Of a stretch of DNA of 64,000 nucleotides, positions 49,299 through 59,359 are shown piece by piece. How positions within the stretch are numbered: position 1 is the stretch's first letter; every line of letters starts with the position of its first letter. The stretch is from Acanthosepion esculentum (lineage: Eukaryota; Mollusca; Cephalopoda; Sepiida; Sepiidae): assembly GCA_964036315.1 (NCBI GenBank), contig OZ038500.1, positions 63,160,749-63,224,748 on the forward strand, in the 5' to 3' direction. A program made the translations under genes and the position numbers. The notes beneath the pieces were generated by a model. That model was given only the letters and a program-made list of their open reading frames with translations. It did not search any database and was not told where the DNA came from.

Positions 49299-49384
<86 letters not shown>
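49299..49384. repeat. (TA)n microsatellite
   Basis: A TA run of about 86 bp. Confidence 0.97.
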
Positions 49385-49386
<2 letters not shown>

Positions 49387-49660
49387 GTTTAGTACGTTTA
49401 GCCGTAGGCCATTTGGTATCGCTGATTCGGCATCGTTGATTCGGCGTCAGAAAAATAATTGGACGATTCGTCATAGCCGTTTAGTCGTCAGACAGTTTCA
49501 ACATCACATTTCAAAATTAAAAAACTTAGTAAAGCTAGTTAATCTTAAAAAGTACTTCTACATTTTGGAGATTATGAGCAACACCCTTCAGGAATTCATC
49601 TAATGATTCAACTTCCATTATGACATTTTTGATTCGGTCGTCTGCATTTCTATATTTTTT
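49385..49660. other. Unassigned sequence between two microsatellites
   Basis: Contains short internal repeats GCTGATTCGGCATCG / GTTGATTCGGCGTC. No gene or known family is recognised, though it may be part of a mobile element. Confidence 0.35.
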
Positions 49661-49666
49661 TACCTT

Positions 49667-49669
<3 letters not shown>

Positions 49670-49732
<63 letters not shown>

Positions 49733-49735
49733 AGG

Positions 49736-49787
<52 letters not shown>
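49670..49787. repeat. (GA)n microsatellite
   Basis: Two GA runs separated by GGGAGGGAGGGGG. The strand is strictly purine-only over about 118 bp. Confidence 0.97.
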
Positions 49788-49872
49788 CTCCCAGACCGAC
49801 TGACCCTTTTTTTCATTTTTACTACTTTTTGGCAAGTGCCATCTAGCAGTTGTTAGCAGCGGTTCCTTTGCA

Positions 49873-50070
49873 GACATGGTTGTGCATGTACTGTAATGGA
49901 TAACAAGGCAGCCCAGAATGAGAAGTCAGGGAACAGAGTTCGAATTCGATTCAGATTGGTTAGATGTTAGATTCATGTATGTACAAATACCATTGGGAGA
50001 AGCCTGAATTCATTTTCTCCCCCAAGCTATGGATTAACTAGTAGGATTTGTATATGGAAAAATCATTTTT
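49873..50070 (+). mobile_element. tRNA-derived SINE, family A
   Basis: A B-box-like AGTTCGAATTCGATT, then TTGGGAGAAGCCTGAATTCA, CCCAAGCTATGGATTAACTA and TGGAAAAATCATTTTTATTC. The closest relative is at 18719-18905. Confidence 0.78.
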
Positions 50071-50782
50071 ATTCTTAAAAAATTGTTAACGAAATATACA
50101 CTCGCCCCCAATTATTATTATTACAATCCAAAATATGCCCTGGCTTTAAATAACCTACAAAGTGTTGGCAAGCTGAAAAAGAAACAATTCAATCAAGCCT
50201 TAGCAGACAATTGGAGTCATCCTAGACAAAGTGCTGTGGAGCAATACTTTGATTCTAGTCAGTGCGCACAGATATTGACAAAAGTGCAGGTTCAGGCATA
50301 AATGATTGCATCATGTTTTCACGTACACGGTATGCGTATACTGGCTTTATTCTGTCACTATTTAAGAAAAAGCCTATGCTAGAGTAGTGATAGTACTTTC
50401 GTTATCACTCGTAGAATATCGACTCGTTCTTTTAATCTTCATTATTCTGTGAATTATTGGAATTTAAAATAGTCAATCAGAAAAAAGACATATCGAGCAA
50501 AGGAAGAAATGGGGAGGCTGAATGGTTAAACAAAGGACCGATTACTGCCTTCGTAAAGTGATACGCTACCCTGACAATTTAAGCACCAAATTCAAAGATC
50601 CATTCTTTCCTTCCACCTCATTAATCAGAGAGAACAAAGCAACGTTTTTCCCTCACTGCAAACATGGTCAGTGAGTGCTATCAAGTTACGGAGAAATGGG
50701 GCTAGTGACCTCAAGAGGAATTACTATTTTTTTTAATCAAGTTCACCCCAAGCAAGGCAGTAAAGCTACAGAAACGCCATAC

Positions 50783-50953
50783 TTATTTTGTTTCATAAAT
50801 ATAATGAGGTATAATTTTTTTAACATTTAATAAGTTATTTTGGTGAAACATTGAATTAAATCCTCAAATAATGATGTGATATCTATATATTACACTACAA
50901 AAATGGTACATCGTAGTATGATTTTTGCTAGGGCAATCCCAATAAAAAAATTT
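50783..50953. repeat. 171-bp dispersed repeat, copy 1
   Basis: CGCCATACTTATTTTGTTTC through AATCCCAATAAAAAAATTTA. It is nearly identical to 52982-53150 (about 17 bp absent there near TAGTATGATTTTTGC). It interrupts the LINE 3' untranslated region. Confidence 0.88.
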
Positions 50954-51242
50954 AAACAGGAACATTGCTAAGGAGCGGACACAGAAGAAGAGTAATCAGG
51001 AAGATAGCAGATAGTGACTGACAACGCATTTAAATTTTTGAAGATTAAAATTTGCTGGAAAGCATTAAGCTGGAAGGGAGTTCCACAAGCGAGAACCGCG
51101 ATAAAATAAACTGTTAGCATAGAAATTACGGTTACATCTAGCCAGCTCAACTGTAAATTAGTGAGACCTCGTCGTTAGTCCAGTACTGCACTTACCTAAA
51201 GACGCTAGCCGAGAACTGAAAGGGAACTTTTCTTCAACCAAA

Positions 51243-51527
51243 ACTGTTGACAAGGTAACTGTTCACCTAAGCTAAGTAAGCAGATGCAAATTGTCAGCAA
51301 CCAACTTCTTTTCCCCTTTTCTGTTTGTATAGTAAATATATTAAATAGTACATATTGTGTTTCTCTCTCTTCACAAGCTGTTGCCCTGTACATTTGAGCG
51401 CTCACCCTCGATAATCTAGGGATTGTATCTTGGCATATCTTAGGTATAATCACCACATTACTATTGCAGACAATGTGCATCTGCTGATTCAGCTTAGGTG
51501 AAAAGCATCCAATTATCTTATCAACAG
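51243..51527. mobile_element. Palindromic MITE-like element
   Basis: Left arm 51243-51297 (ACTGTTGACAAGGTAACTGT, TCACCTAAGCTAAGTAAGCA, GATGCAAATTGTC) is imperfectly complementary to right arm 51469-51527 (GACAATGTGCATCTGCTGAT, TCAGCTTAGGTGAA, TTATCTTATCAACAG). The spacer is about 170 bp. No coding sequence or clear target duplication is seen. Confidence 0.6.
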
Positions 51528-52124
51528 CCATTGATTAGTTTTATTGTTTTTTGATTGATTATTTTAAATTCTAATTTCTTGGGCTAGTGTCATAACTATG
51601 TGTTGGTGTTATCGCTAAATTTTGACTGATACATTCGTAGGTTTTCCTCAGGTTTTGTTCCGAATGAGAAGATGAAAAAAAAAAAAGGGTAGCTATCAAG
51701 AATTACTTGAGATTACACTCACTCAAGGAACAATGGGTGACTGTTTTTGTTTAATTATTTTTTTTTTCGGTCTAAAACAAACGGAAAACATGCCAAAGAG
51801 AACATTAAACAATATTATTGGAGATTTCGTCTCTGCTAGACAAATGTCATTTTTCTAGACATTCAATGCAAGGATGAATGTATAAGGTAGATTCTGGTGA
51901 GAAAAATTGTCTATCATGGCATAGTAAACCAGCTTTCTTAGCCGTAGACCTAGCAATTGATTTGATATAATTCTTCCACTTCATGTCAGTGACGTTAGCC
52001 CAAGAAGACGCAAGGAGTCACTTTCCTGGAGGTTAGCATCAGCCATGGTGATGGAAGGCAAAAGAAAAATGAATCTTATAAACATGACAAAATTCAGATT
52101 AGTTACAAATTAAACATATTTTAA

Positions 52125-52529
52125 GCATGGAGTGACACGAGAATAGCCAGTCCCCTTTGCAAACACCTGCTCAAGCACATTTGTTTTTTCAACACTCGCA
52201 GAGCCCACCTGTGGCGCATACTCCAACTATACATAGTGGACATTAGTTACAGTTTCTGGGGGAGAGCGCATTATTGGGCGTGGACAACAGTTTGAACAAG
52301 GTCGGTACTCTCAAACCCTCGGTCCCGATGACTTGTGACTTCGTGCTTGCACAAGTATCGACGAACAGTTCCGTATATCCGATTTCGCTCACGAGGCTTG
52401 TGTCAACGCGTGGTGTGGTTTGCATGCGATTTCCGAAGGTGCTGATCACTGGGATCGCCTCTCCAGACCGATAGCATAAGGAAGTTACCTTCCTCACATA
52501 TCGACCATGCTGAAATTCTAACCCAGGTT

Positions 52530-52530
<1 letters not shown>
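52125..52530 (-). mobile_element. tRNA-derived SINE, family B, copy 3
   Basis: Matches copies 1 and 2 (GAGCCCACCTGTGGCGCATA, GTTACAGTTTCTGGGGGAG, CCGATGACTTGTGACTTCGT). The B-box region (AACCTGGGTTAGAATTTC on the minus strand) remains, while the outer part of the head is replaced by a (TA)n tract. Confidence 0.8.

Positions 52531-52532
<2 letters not shown>

Positions 52533-52612
<80 letters not shown>
52533..52612. repeat. (TA)n microsatellite
   Basis: A TA run of about 80 bp adjoining the truncated SINE head. Confidence 0.97.
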
Positions 52613-52617
<5 letters not shown>

Positions 52618-52980
52618 GTCTTTTTACAGTTGCAACTTTTTGATTTATTACTGGATAAACTTATCTAAGAACCACAGTCGTGAAGTTCACAGCTGCGATG
52701 GAATTGGAATCAGAACCCGGTTTCTGATTATCAAGCTTTGTCAGAGGTAACTGGTGGGATCTTGACTATATACTCCCAAATTATAAATTCGAATAAAGTC
52801 TTTACAGCCTGAAAACGACTTGATACTTCAAGACCAACTTCAAGCCATATAAAGCAAAATCTAGGGATTGAATTCGCCTGCTGGTCCCATGTTTTGCATT
52901 TGCAATTGAATATCGACTTGCTGTGTGTTATTGCAAAACATTATCAATAATTGACTTGATAATTCCTTCCATTTTAAAAT
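52613..52980. other. Unassigned intergenic sequence
   Basis: No ORF, repeat family or structured RNA is recognised. Confidence 0.4.
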
Positions 52981-52981
52981 A

Positions 52982-53150
52982 TACGCCATACTTATTTTGT
53001 TTCATAAATATAATGAGGTATAATTTTTTAACATTTAATAAGTTATTTTGGCGAAACATTGAATTAAATCCTCAAATAATGATCTGATATCTATATATTA
53101 CACTACAAAAATGGTACATCGTACTAGGGCAATCCCAATAAAAAAATTTA
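52982..53150. repeat. 171-bp dispersed repeat, copy 2
   Basis: A near-identical copy of 50783-50953, same orientation, 2.2 kb downstream. Confidence 0.88.
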
Positions 53151-53224
53151 ATTTGTAGAATAAATCAATTTCCAGTTTGTTCAAGTCATCAATTTCCAAA
53201 GAATGGTAAATTAATGGAATAAAG

Positions 53225-53610
53225 AACGCATAAGCTACTTACAAGTAAATGGATGGCAGAACAAGGTTTAGGAGAGATAACAAAAAGATAAGATTTAGTA
53301 AGAACTACAAATAAACAGAACATTGTGGAGAGCTATGATCGCCTACGTCCTAAAGAAATAGAAGAAGTCCAGATAACTCTTGGAATCAATGTCTCATTAA
53401 AAAAAAAAACCCACAGCAAATTGCGTAGTAACTGCATTACTTAGAACGATTATTTTGTTAGAAAAATATGCCTAAGTAAAATAACTTTCTGTCTAGTAAC
53501 TGCTAATTACAGACTTGTTTCTTGATAATAAAAAAAAATGAGAAATAAGCAGGGAAGAATCATTGAAGTTATTCTGAAGTACAAGGAATAGGAAGAAGTG
53601 GAGAGCCATG
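53225..53610 (+). mobile_element. RTE-type LINE 3' fragments
   Basis: GTAAATGGATGGCAGAACAA, TTAGGAGAGATAACAAAAAG and GAGAGCTATGATCGCCTACG match the 3' coding end of the RTE family seen intact at 55020-55266. A second partial repeat follows at 53525-53610 (GGAGAGCCATGATTGTTAG). Confidence 0.65.
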
Positions 53611-53784
53611 ATTGTTAGTATTTGCAAATAATCATGACATAATTTCTATAGATAGGAAGTGACTTGATATTGAACGGAGGCCACCGAAGCAGCATTTTAG
53701 CGAGTTATCCTTAAACATTTTTCATGTGTATAAAATTGTTTTCTTTCTCCAAGAAAAAAAAAATCAGAAAGCACTTTGTCTCAA

Positions 53785-54410
53785 TTTCTGAGATTAGGTA
53801 TTATTATTATTATTTACACTATTTATATTCGGACTATTGTCCCCATCTTTGTTGTTGTCATCTTGTTGTGTATACCGATCTGGGTAACCTACAGGGAATT
53901 CTGAATTGAACCCTTTATTTAATCTACGGGAGTAGACTGTTCTCATATCTTGGGATATCGTATAGTTCTTATTTAAACAGATTTTTCGTGGTACTAAATT
54001 TAAGTATTGCTTTAAAAAGTATTAAACTTCAGATTACAAGGCATAATGAGGGATTAAAAAATAAAAAGAAGGAAAAAAAAACAACCGGTTTCGATCCCGC
54101 TTATCACAGTTTTTTCATCGGGATAATTACAGGTAAAATATAATAGACATGAAATATGAATTAGTCAATGGGGAGAGAATAAAATAAAAATAAAAATTTT
54201 GAAATGCTAGAAGCTGATCGCAGCAAGGCCCAGCAGACACTCTCGCTGCTTGCACAGCGATGGTCTGCGAGAATTGAATTAGACAGACTTATTTAGTACC
54301 GTTCAGTTCTTATTTAGTACTGTTCGGTTATTGCCGCACCCAGGGATTGAACACAAAATCACTATATCACCAAATCCACAAACCAAGGGTTTTATTCACT
54401 ACGCCATTGC
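53785..54410 (-). mobile_element. SINE family C, split by a later insertion
   Basis: The left part (53785-53975) carries ATTCGGACTATTGTCCCCAT and GAACCCTTTATTTAATCTAC. The right part (54305-54410) carries the head, read on the minus strand as GGCGTAGTGAATAAAACCCT and TGTGTTCAATCCCTGGG. The middle 53976-54304 is foreign, flanked by AGTTCTTATTTA on both sides (53964-53975, 54305-54316). The inserted 329 bp contain GGTTTCGATCCC, a B-box-like word, so it may itself be a short Pol III-type element. Confidence 0.6.
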
Positions 54411-54419
54411 CGATTTGAC

Positions 54420-54515
54420 TGCCACTGCTGATTAGGCTGCTGCTGCTGTCCAAGTTTTGATTGCTGCTGCTGCTGTCCAAGTTTTGATTGCTGCTGCTAC
54501 TGCTGCAGTTGAGGA
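54420..54515. repeat. (CTG)n-containing minisatellite
   Basis: About three units of TGCTGCTGCTGTCCAAG plus TTTTGAT, period about 27-33 bp. Confidence 0.85.
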
Positions 54516-54539
54516 CTTGCTGTCATTGATCTTTCTTTC

Positions 54540-54730
54540 ATTATTAACGGTACCCATATCGTATTTATTTATACGCTTGGCCTACTAAGGAGGTCCTCAT
54601 TGCCTAACATATGTGCTGATTCTTTCATTCTGGGGAAGGCCAGAGAGCACATTGTGATAAAAACAACAAAGTGGAAAACAATAGTTTGAATATAAATCGT
54701 GTAAATAACACTTGTAACGTTTTTACAGTT
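54540..54730 (-). mobile_element. SINE family C-associated fragment
   Basis: The reverse complement of 54548-54640 matches 14404-14490 (AATCAGCACATATGTTAGGC). It continues with the family C-like AATAGTTTGAATATAAATC. No head is present. Confidence 0.5.
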
Positions 54731-55009
54731 TAATAAATGAAATAAAATCTTGATTGAGTTTATAAAGCTGTAAATATTTATTTGAATTCTTTTTTTTAAC
54801 AAAAGCATTGATTGGATTTCAGAAAAAAAAAATCTAATTTTCGTTTCGGTGACAGCAAATCGAAAAATAACATTAAGAATGTTTTTTTCTTTTTTGATGC
54901 TTTTTGTTCTCGCTACAACTTTTCAGCAGATCCATTTTACAGCCTTCTCCAAGGTGTGCAATCAGCATGGAAAAAAAATGGAAAAAAGACGAACTAAAAA
55001 AATATAAAA

Positions 55010-55270
55010 TAGGTAGTTCACAGAGCAAATAACGAGGAAAGAGGGCTCAGAAAATCCGATACTCACAGCACAGATTGACGGCAAGAGGAAAACAATTCAT
55101 AACCTACTTAGTGGGTTTGAGTAAATGGATGGCGAAACAACGTTTAGGAGAAATAACAAAAAGACTAAATTTATTAAAAGCTATGAAGGACAGGAAATTG
55201 CGGAGAGCCATGATCGCCTACATTCTGAAGGGACACGGCGCACAGAAGAAAAAGAAACCTAGATAATTCT
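55010..55270 (+). mobile_element. RTE-type LINE 3' coding end
   Basis: The plus strand reads TARGKQFITYLVGLSKWMAK, QRLGEITKRLNLLKAMKDRK and LRRAMIAYILKGHGAQKKKK then a stop at 55264-55266: the conserved C-terminus of RTE-like endonuclease-reverse transcriptases. It is 5'-truncated, as usual for LINE insertions. Confidence 0.8.
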
Positions 55271-55297
55271 TGGAATCATAGTGACTCAATTTGGGTT

Positions 55298-55425
55298 CGT
55301 GGTGTAATGGTTAACAAGCTTGTCTCGCTAAAACATTTATCACTGAGTAATTAGTTCGATCCTCACTTGGTGCCACATGCTTTTGGCCTTGTGTCACATC
55401 TAAGCTACGTTTAGAAAATCATTAT
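55298..55425 (+). mobile_element. tRNA-derived SINE, family D, monomer
   Basis: TGGTGTAATGGTTAACAAGC (A-box) and TTAGTTCGATCCTCACTTGG (B-box), then GCCTTGTGTCACATCTAAGC. The same family as the dimer at 43642. Confidence 0.8.
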
Positions 55426-55487
55426 AATGACTCAATGAAAAACGCAACAAATTACGCATTACTTATTTCGATTAATACGTTACTACT

Positions 55488-55570
55488 GATGGCCGAGTGG
55501 TTAGAACGTTCGCATTCTGACCATAATACTCGGGTTCGAATCTCGCCATAGTCGATTCGTCAGGAGGGAA
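55488..55570 (+). mobile_element. tRNA-like SINE head of a second type
   Basis: GATGGCCGAGTGGTTAGAAC and TCGGGTTCGAATCTCGCCAT form A- and B-box regions. ATGGC at the start can pair with GCCAT at the end, as in a tRNA acceptor stem. An intact cloverleaf was not demonstrated, and the 3' continuation lacks a tRNA end, so I call it tRNA-derived and not a tRNA gene. Confidence 0.5.
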
Positions 55571-55599
55571 ACGAGTGTCAAGCTTTCCTTTCTCAGAAA

Positions 55600-56330
55600 T
55601 TTCAGCTGCCTCTTCCTGATCTTAAGTATATGTTTCCTCTTTGCAACTTCTCCAAAACCACATCGTTGGTCACATGTTCAGTCCTTAGCATCCTTCTGTA
55701 GAACCATGCCTCCGTTTCCTCTTCTTCATCTTTGAGGAGACCATTCAACATTCGCTGCCGTAAAGGAGGACAGATATCACGTAGCAGATCAGAACTCTTT
55801 TTTTTTTTGTTACCAACGAACCCCTCCAGTCACGTAATGCTCTACCTAGCTTTTTGAATGCGTCTTTGGCCATTACAATTCGTCTTTGGATCTCAGAGTC
55901 GCACTTACCGTCTTTTGTCAGAACACTTCCGAGATATTTAAATTTCCGCACCTGCTTGATTTTAGTGTCCCCGATCTGTAAACCGCATTTCGGGCTCATC
56001 TTTTTGCAGATGATGTATTCTGTCTTCTTGTTGTTTAAGCTTAGCCCCTTCTTCTCGCTCTCCTTCGCTACCTTGTGTAGGAGGTATTGTTGTTTCTTTT
56101 CCGTGTTTGCTATCAGCACTGTGTCATCTGCATATGTTATGTAGCTAAGATTGTGGCCGCCAATGATGAATCCTGGCAGGATTTCCAGTTCTCTCAGAAT
56201 TGTCTCGCTATATAGCGTGAATAAGTCCGGTGAGAAGACACAACCTTGCCTTACACCCCTTTCTATTTTTGTATATCTGCTGAACTCAATTTTATATCCG
56301 TATGCAGGCCGTTTGCTGCCAGTATAGGCT
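55600..56330 (-). mobile_element. RTE-type LINE reverse transcriptase fragment
   Basis: The minus strand encodes [20 protein letters not shown], then the catalytic YADD in [16 protein letters not shown] (near 56140-56100), [36 protein letters not shown] and [15 protein letters not shown]. The YADD motif is intact. The 124-codon ORF 56119-55745 is open, making this one of the less decayed copies, but the N-terminal endonuclease is absent. Confidence 0.88.
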
Positions 56331-57700
56331 CCTGATTATTCTAATATCTTTCCCAAATATGTCAAAGGTTGCTGAGCAGTTCCAACAGATCTTTTTTGCT
56401 ACTTATGTAAACGTAAAAATTCTTAGCAATAATATAAGTGAGAGATGGCTTTAAAATGCAACATCTGATTTATTTATGGCGAATTTGTTTAAATGATGCA
56501 CATACTATTGTTTGTGTCACTTGGCAACAATTTTAAGTAAAATCATGCACTAAAATAAGTAACCAAGTAATCGTTTTAAGTTCTCGGATTATCGGTGCCA
56601 ATTAAAACTTACAGAAGGTATGAATTTAACACACATACACTCACATACGCACGCGCACGCACGCACACACACACACACACACACACACAATAATGGAAGC
56701 TAAAATTGTAATAGTCTCAAGGATGAGGTTGATTTTGACTTTAGTACAGTACGCAGGGCCGGTGTGTCTTATCCCAGAAAAGCTGCCAAGGGTGGGGGAC
56801 GTTTTTGTGGTCCCGTTGTGACCTCTGTCATTTTTTTTCAGTACTGATTTATGGCCATTCGCCATTTTTTAAAATTATTTTTAAACTGACCTTACATTGT
56901 CAATCATCAACTAATAATATACATCGTGTATCTGCATGACCGATGGGGTGCGTACTACACAGGAACCCCCAACAAGGTTGGAACTACAAAAGGGCTCGTT
57001 TCAGCTGCGTATTTTTCCTTTTTGTAAAATCTCGTTAAAATCATTTTTTATTCCGAGATCATCCACTAAGGAGGATCTTTGATTTTTTTACTAATAGTAA
57101 TACTAGCCAGAAGTTCACGGCTAGGAATTAAAATAAAATTTCTAGTCCTTATTTTTTTTACATTTCTTGAAAGATAAAGCTGAGAAAATGATCGCTTAAC
57201 AAATAAAAATGTTTAAATATTTCAACGGATGAAAAACTTTACCGAAAACTAAAATAATGTTTTTAAAACAAATTTTTAAGACAATCTCATTTGTGTTGTG
57301 TTGGAATCTTTGTAAAACTTTTTTCTCAGTGGAGATACGTCGGTGATTAATCTTTATGGAAATGTAGATATTTACGACTTAAACATTTTTTTTGAGTAAA
57401 ATTTAGTCGTGAAAATATTGGTGGTTATTACAAAAAGAATAACATTTTCTCAGATGTTTTTAAAATAAAAAAGCTATTCATTATAAAAGTAAATAATTAA
57501 TGAATATGTACTGAAATTTTCATTTAAATTGGATAATTCCCTGATTTTTGGCAATTTAAAAAATGCGCTGCCCTTCTCCCCCAATTTTCCTTCGATGATT
57601 TTGTGACTCCCTGGTTGGGAAACTTTGAAATCGATATGTAGTAGAAAGGTGGGGGACCCGTACCAAAGTTTCGAGTGCGGGATGGAGGGAAGACCCTGGC
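56331..57700. other. Intergenic sequence with (CA)n, otherwise unassigned
   Basis: A (CA)n tract lies at 56648-56689. GTACAGTACGCAGGGCCGGT near 56741 and CGCCAGCCCTGACAGTACGT near 57700 are imperfect inverted words, hinting at a roughly 960-bp element between them. No ORF with a recognisable domain is present. Confidence 0.4.
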
Positions 57701-57718
57701 GCCAGCCCTGACAGTACG

Positions 57719-57990
57719 TGCGATGTGGTGTGATGTCTTGGAAGAAAAATCGGAGAGTCGGGTCCGTTACTTTCACTTACGCGCAAATACACTTGGGAAC
57801 GTTATGAATCGATCTCCCCCAGCTATGGGTTGAATAACAGGACAGACTGGATTCTATAGACTTATTTGACAGCCAGTCTACCGCAGAAAGATACGGTAAT
57901 TTACTGCGGGAAAATATTCTAACTAGTCAGTCTTGAATCGAGACATGATCGCCCAACCGTGTATGACTTATGGCACTTGACTGACAGTAC
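57719..57990 (+). mobile_element. tRNA-derived SINE, family A
   Basis: AAAATCGGAGAGTCGGGTCC, CACTTACGCGCAAATACA, TTGGGAACGTTATGAATCGA, CCCCAGCTATGGGTTGAATA, CAGCCAGTCTACCGCAGAAA and CGAGACATGATCGCCCAA match the copy at 9440-9745. Confidence 0.8.
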
Positions 57991-58700
57991 GTGTATGTGG
58001 TTACTAGGTATTTTGCTTATATTTTCAAAGTTCTCGACTATCTTGTGACAGTTCAAAGATTATTAACAGAAAAAATCAGTATATTTTCAAAAATCAATTT
58101 TGACACATGTTTAACTTAGAAAAAGGGAGTTAAAAAAGCAGGTTATTCAATAAAACTGCCTTCAGCCATGAGGACGTCCTTGATGCGACCTAAGAATTGA
58201 CTACAGATCAAGGGTCACTATTTAAATTAATTACTCTATACATGGCAAATAAGAGAGAATTGTTTTGGAACAATTTTTGTATATTAGAATTCATTAGAGC
58301 TTCCTTTACAGACGACATTTGTTAAAAAAATATCGAAAAATATCGACTTTTAAAAAATCATTTTAGGTATGGGGGGTCCTGATCATTATATAAATACAGT
58401 GCGAATTCGATCACTGACTTCTTAAAAGCTATCTGAATTTTGACTTTATTTACAAATTTTGAAACTGTACTTACGTCATTGATAAATGCGTGCTGATATA
58501 CTCTGCTTAAAATCAGACCTCTTTTTGATTCACTCCACACTAAAACCTGTCGACTGGATGTTGTTATAATAAGACTTTAGTTGCGAGAGGAAAGGAATAA
58601 CAATGATTAAGTTTTTAAATAGCATTTATTTGATATATAGAGTGTCGCACAAAGATGTCGAAAATAGGTGGAATGTTAGTTTCAGTGGCCAATAGTCAGG
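57991..58700. other. Intergenic AT-rich sequence, nothing recognised
   Basis: No host gene could be supported. The minus-strand ORF at 58358-58540 has a faint LINE-like composition, but I cannot assign it. Confidence 0.4.
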
Positions 58701-58724
58701 ATGGTGATCAGATGTAAGGGTAGC

Positions 58725-59265
58725 CCGGGAGTTGACCTATTTCTCGTGCGGGTTTGACCGAGGTCACGGTATGGTCGGTACACGTGTTGGTTGATCGAGG
58801 TGACAGCGGTAGGTCGATTCGTGGGTTGGAAGGCCTGTTCTCTGAAACGGGGCCGTGGTGACGACTACAAATGGAATGCCTTGTAGTGAGTCGGGTATGC
58901 CGAGGTGACGGCGGTGGGTGGCCGAGGTGACGAGGTGGTGTCGGACTGGTGTGGTTGGTAGATCTGTTCTCTGGAACGGGGCCGCGGTGACGACTGCTAA
59001 GAAGAATGCCTTGTAGCGAGTCAGGTATGTCGTGGTGACGGCGGTGGATTGCCGAGGTGGCTTCAGATATGCGTGTTTGGTAGGCCTGTTCTATGGAACA
59101 GGGCTGCGGTGACGTCTGCAAAGGGAATGCCTTGTAGCCAGTCGGCTATGCCGAGGTGACGGCCGTGGGTTGCCGAGGTGGTGTCAGATTGGCGTGACTG
59201 GTATTTGCTGAGGCGTCTATGAAGACTTGTGGCTGGGTGATGTCGAAGTTGAGATGTTATCATGT
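58725..59265. repeat. GC-rich tandem repeat, unit 122-131 bp, about 4 copies
   Basis: Units at about 58829, 58961 and 59083 (plus a partial one before) share GGAACGGGGCCG, GGTGACGACTG, GGAATGCCTTGTAGCGAGTC and GGTGACGGCGGTGG. GC content is well above the surroundings. The long minus-strand ORF across it is a consequence of the repeat and has no recognisable domain. Confidence 0.85.
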
Positions 59266-59359
59266 CGAAGCTGGATAGTCAAGCCTGGGAGTGGTAACGG
59301 TCGTTGTGAGGAGCGGCCATGTTGAGAGGCAGCAGCAGCACCAGCATCCGCGTATCGGC

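Larger units (their letters stand above)
50738..52105 (-). mobile_element. CR1-like LINE 3' part with nested insertions
   Basis: The left end is the 3' terminus (CACCCCAAGCAAGGCAGTAA). At 50960-51180 the minus strand matches the C-terminus (WHSRFVE-type region, AATTACGGTTACATCTAGCC). At 51890-52050 it encodes ITMADANLQESDS-like, DMKWKNYIKSIAR and RQFFSPEST, close to the + strand LINE at 60163-60330. A 171-bp repeat (50783-50953) and a palindromic element (51243-51527) interrupt it. Confidence 0.7.

Noticed and set aside
49274..49474. ORFs encoding poly-Ile/Tyr, poly-Ser/Leu, poly-Arg/Glu or poly-Cys/Val (also near 7088-7467, 19311-19541, 46466-46810, 49535-49877)
   Set aside because: They are translations of (TA)n, (GA)n or (CA)n microsatellites.
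55488..55570. Functional tRNA gene
   Set aside because: A and B boxes are present, but a complete cloverleaf with an anticodon stem and a 3' end was not evident, and the flanks look like a SINE body. The same applies to the heads at 43642, 14660, 20375 and 55298.
55745..56119. 124-codon minus-strand ORF with YADD as a host gene
   Set aside because: The YADD motif and flanking blocks are those of an RTE-type LINE. The ORF is truncated and lies among other LINE debris.
58708..59263. 137- and 66-codon minus-strand ORFs rich in His, Pro and Arg
   Set aside because: They span a GC-rich tandem repeat and have no recognisable domain. The reading is a by-product of the base composition.
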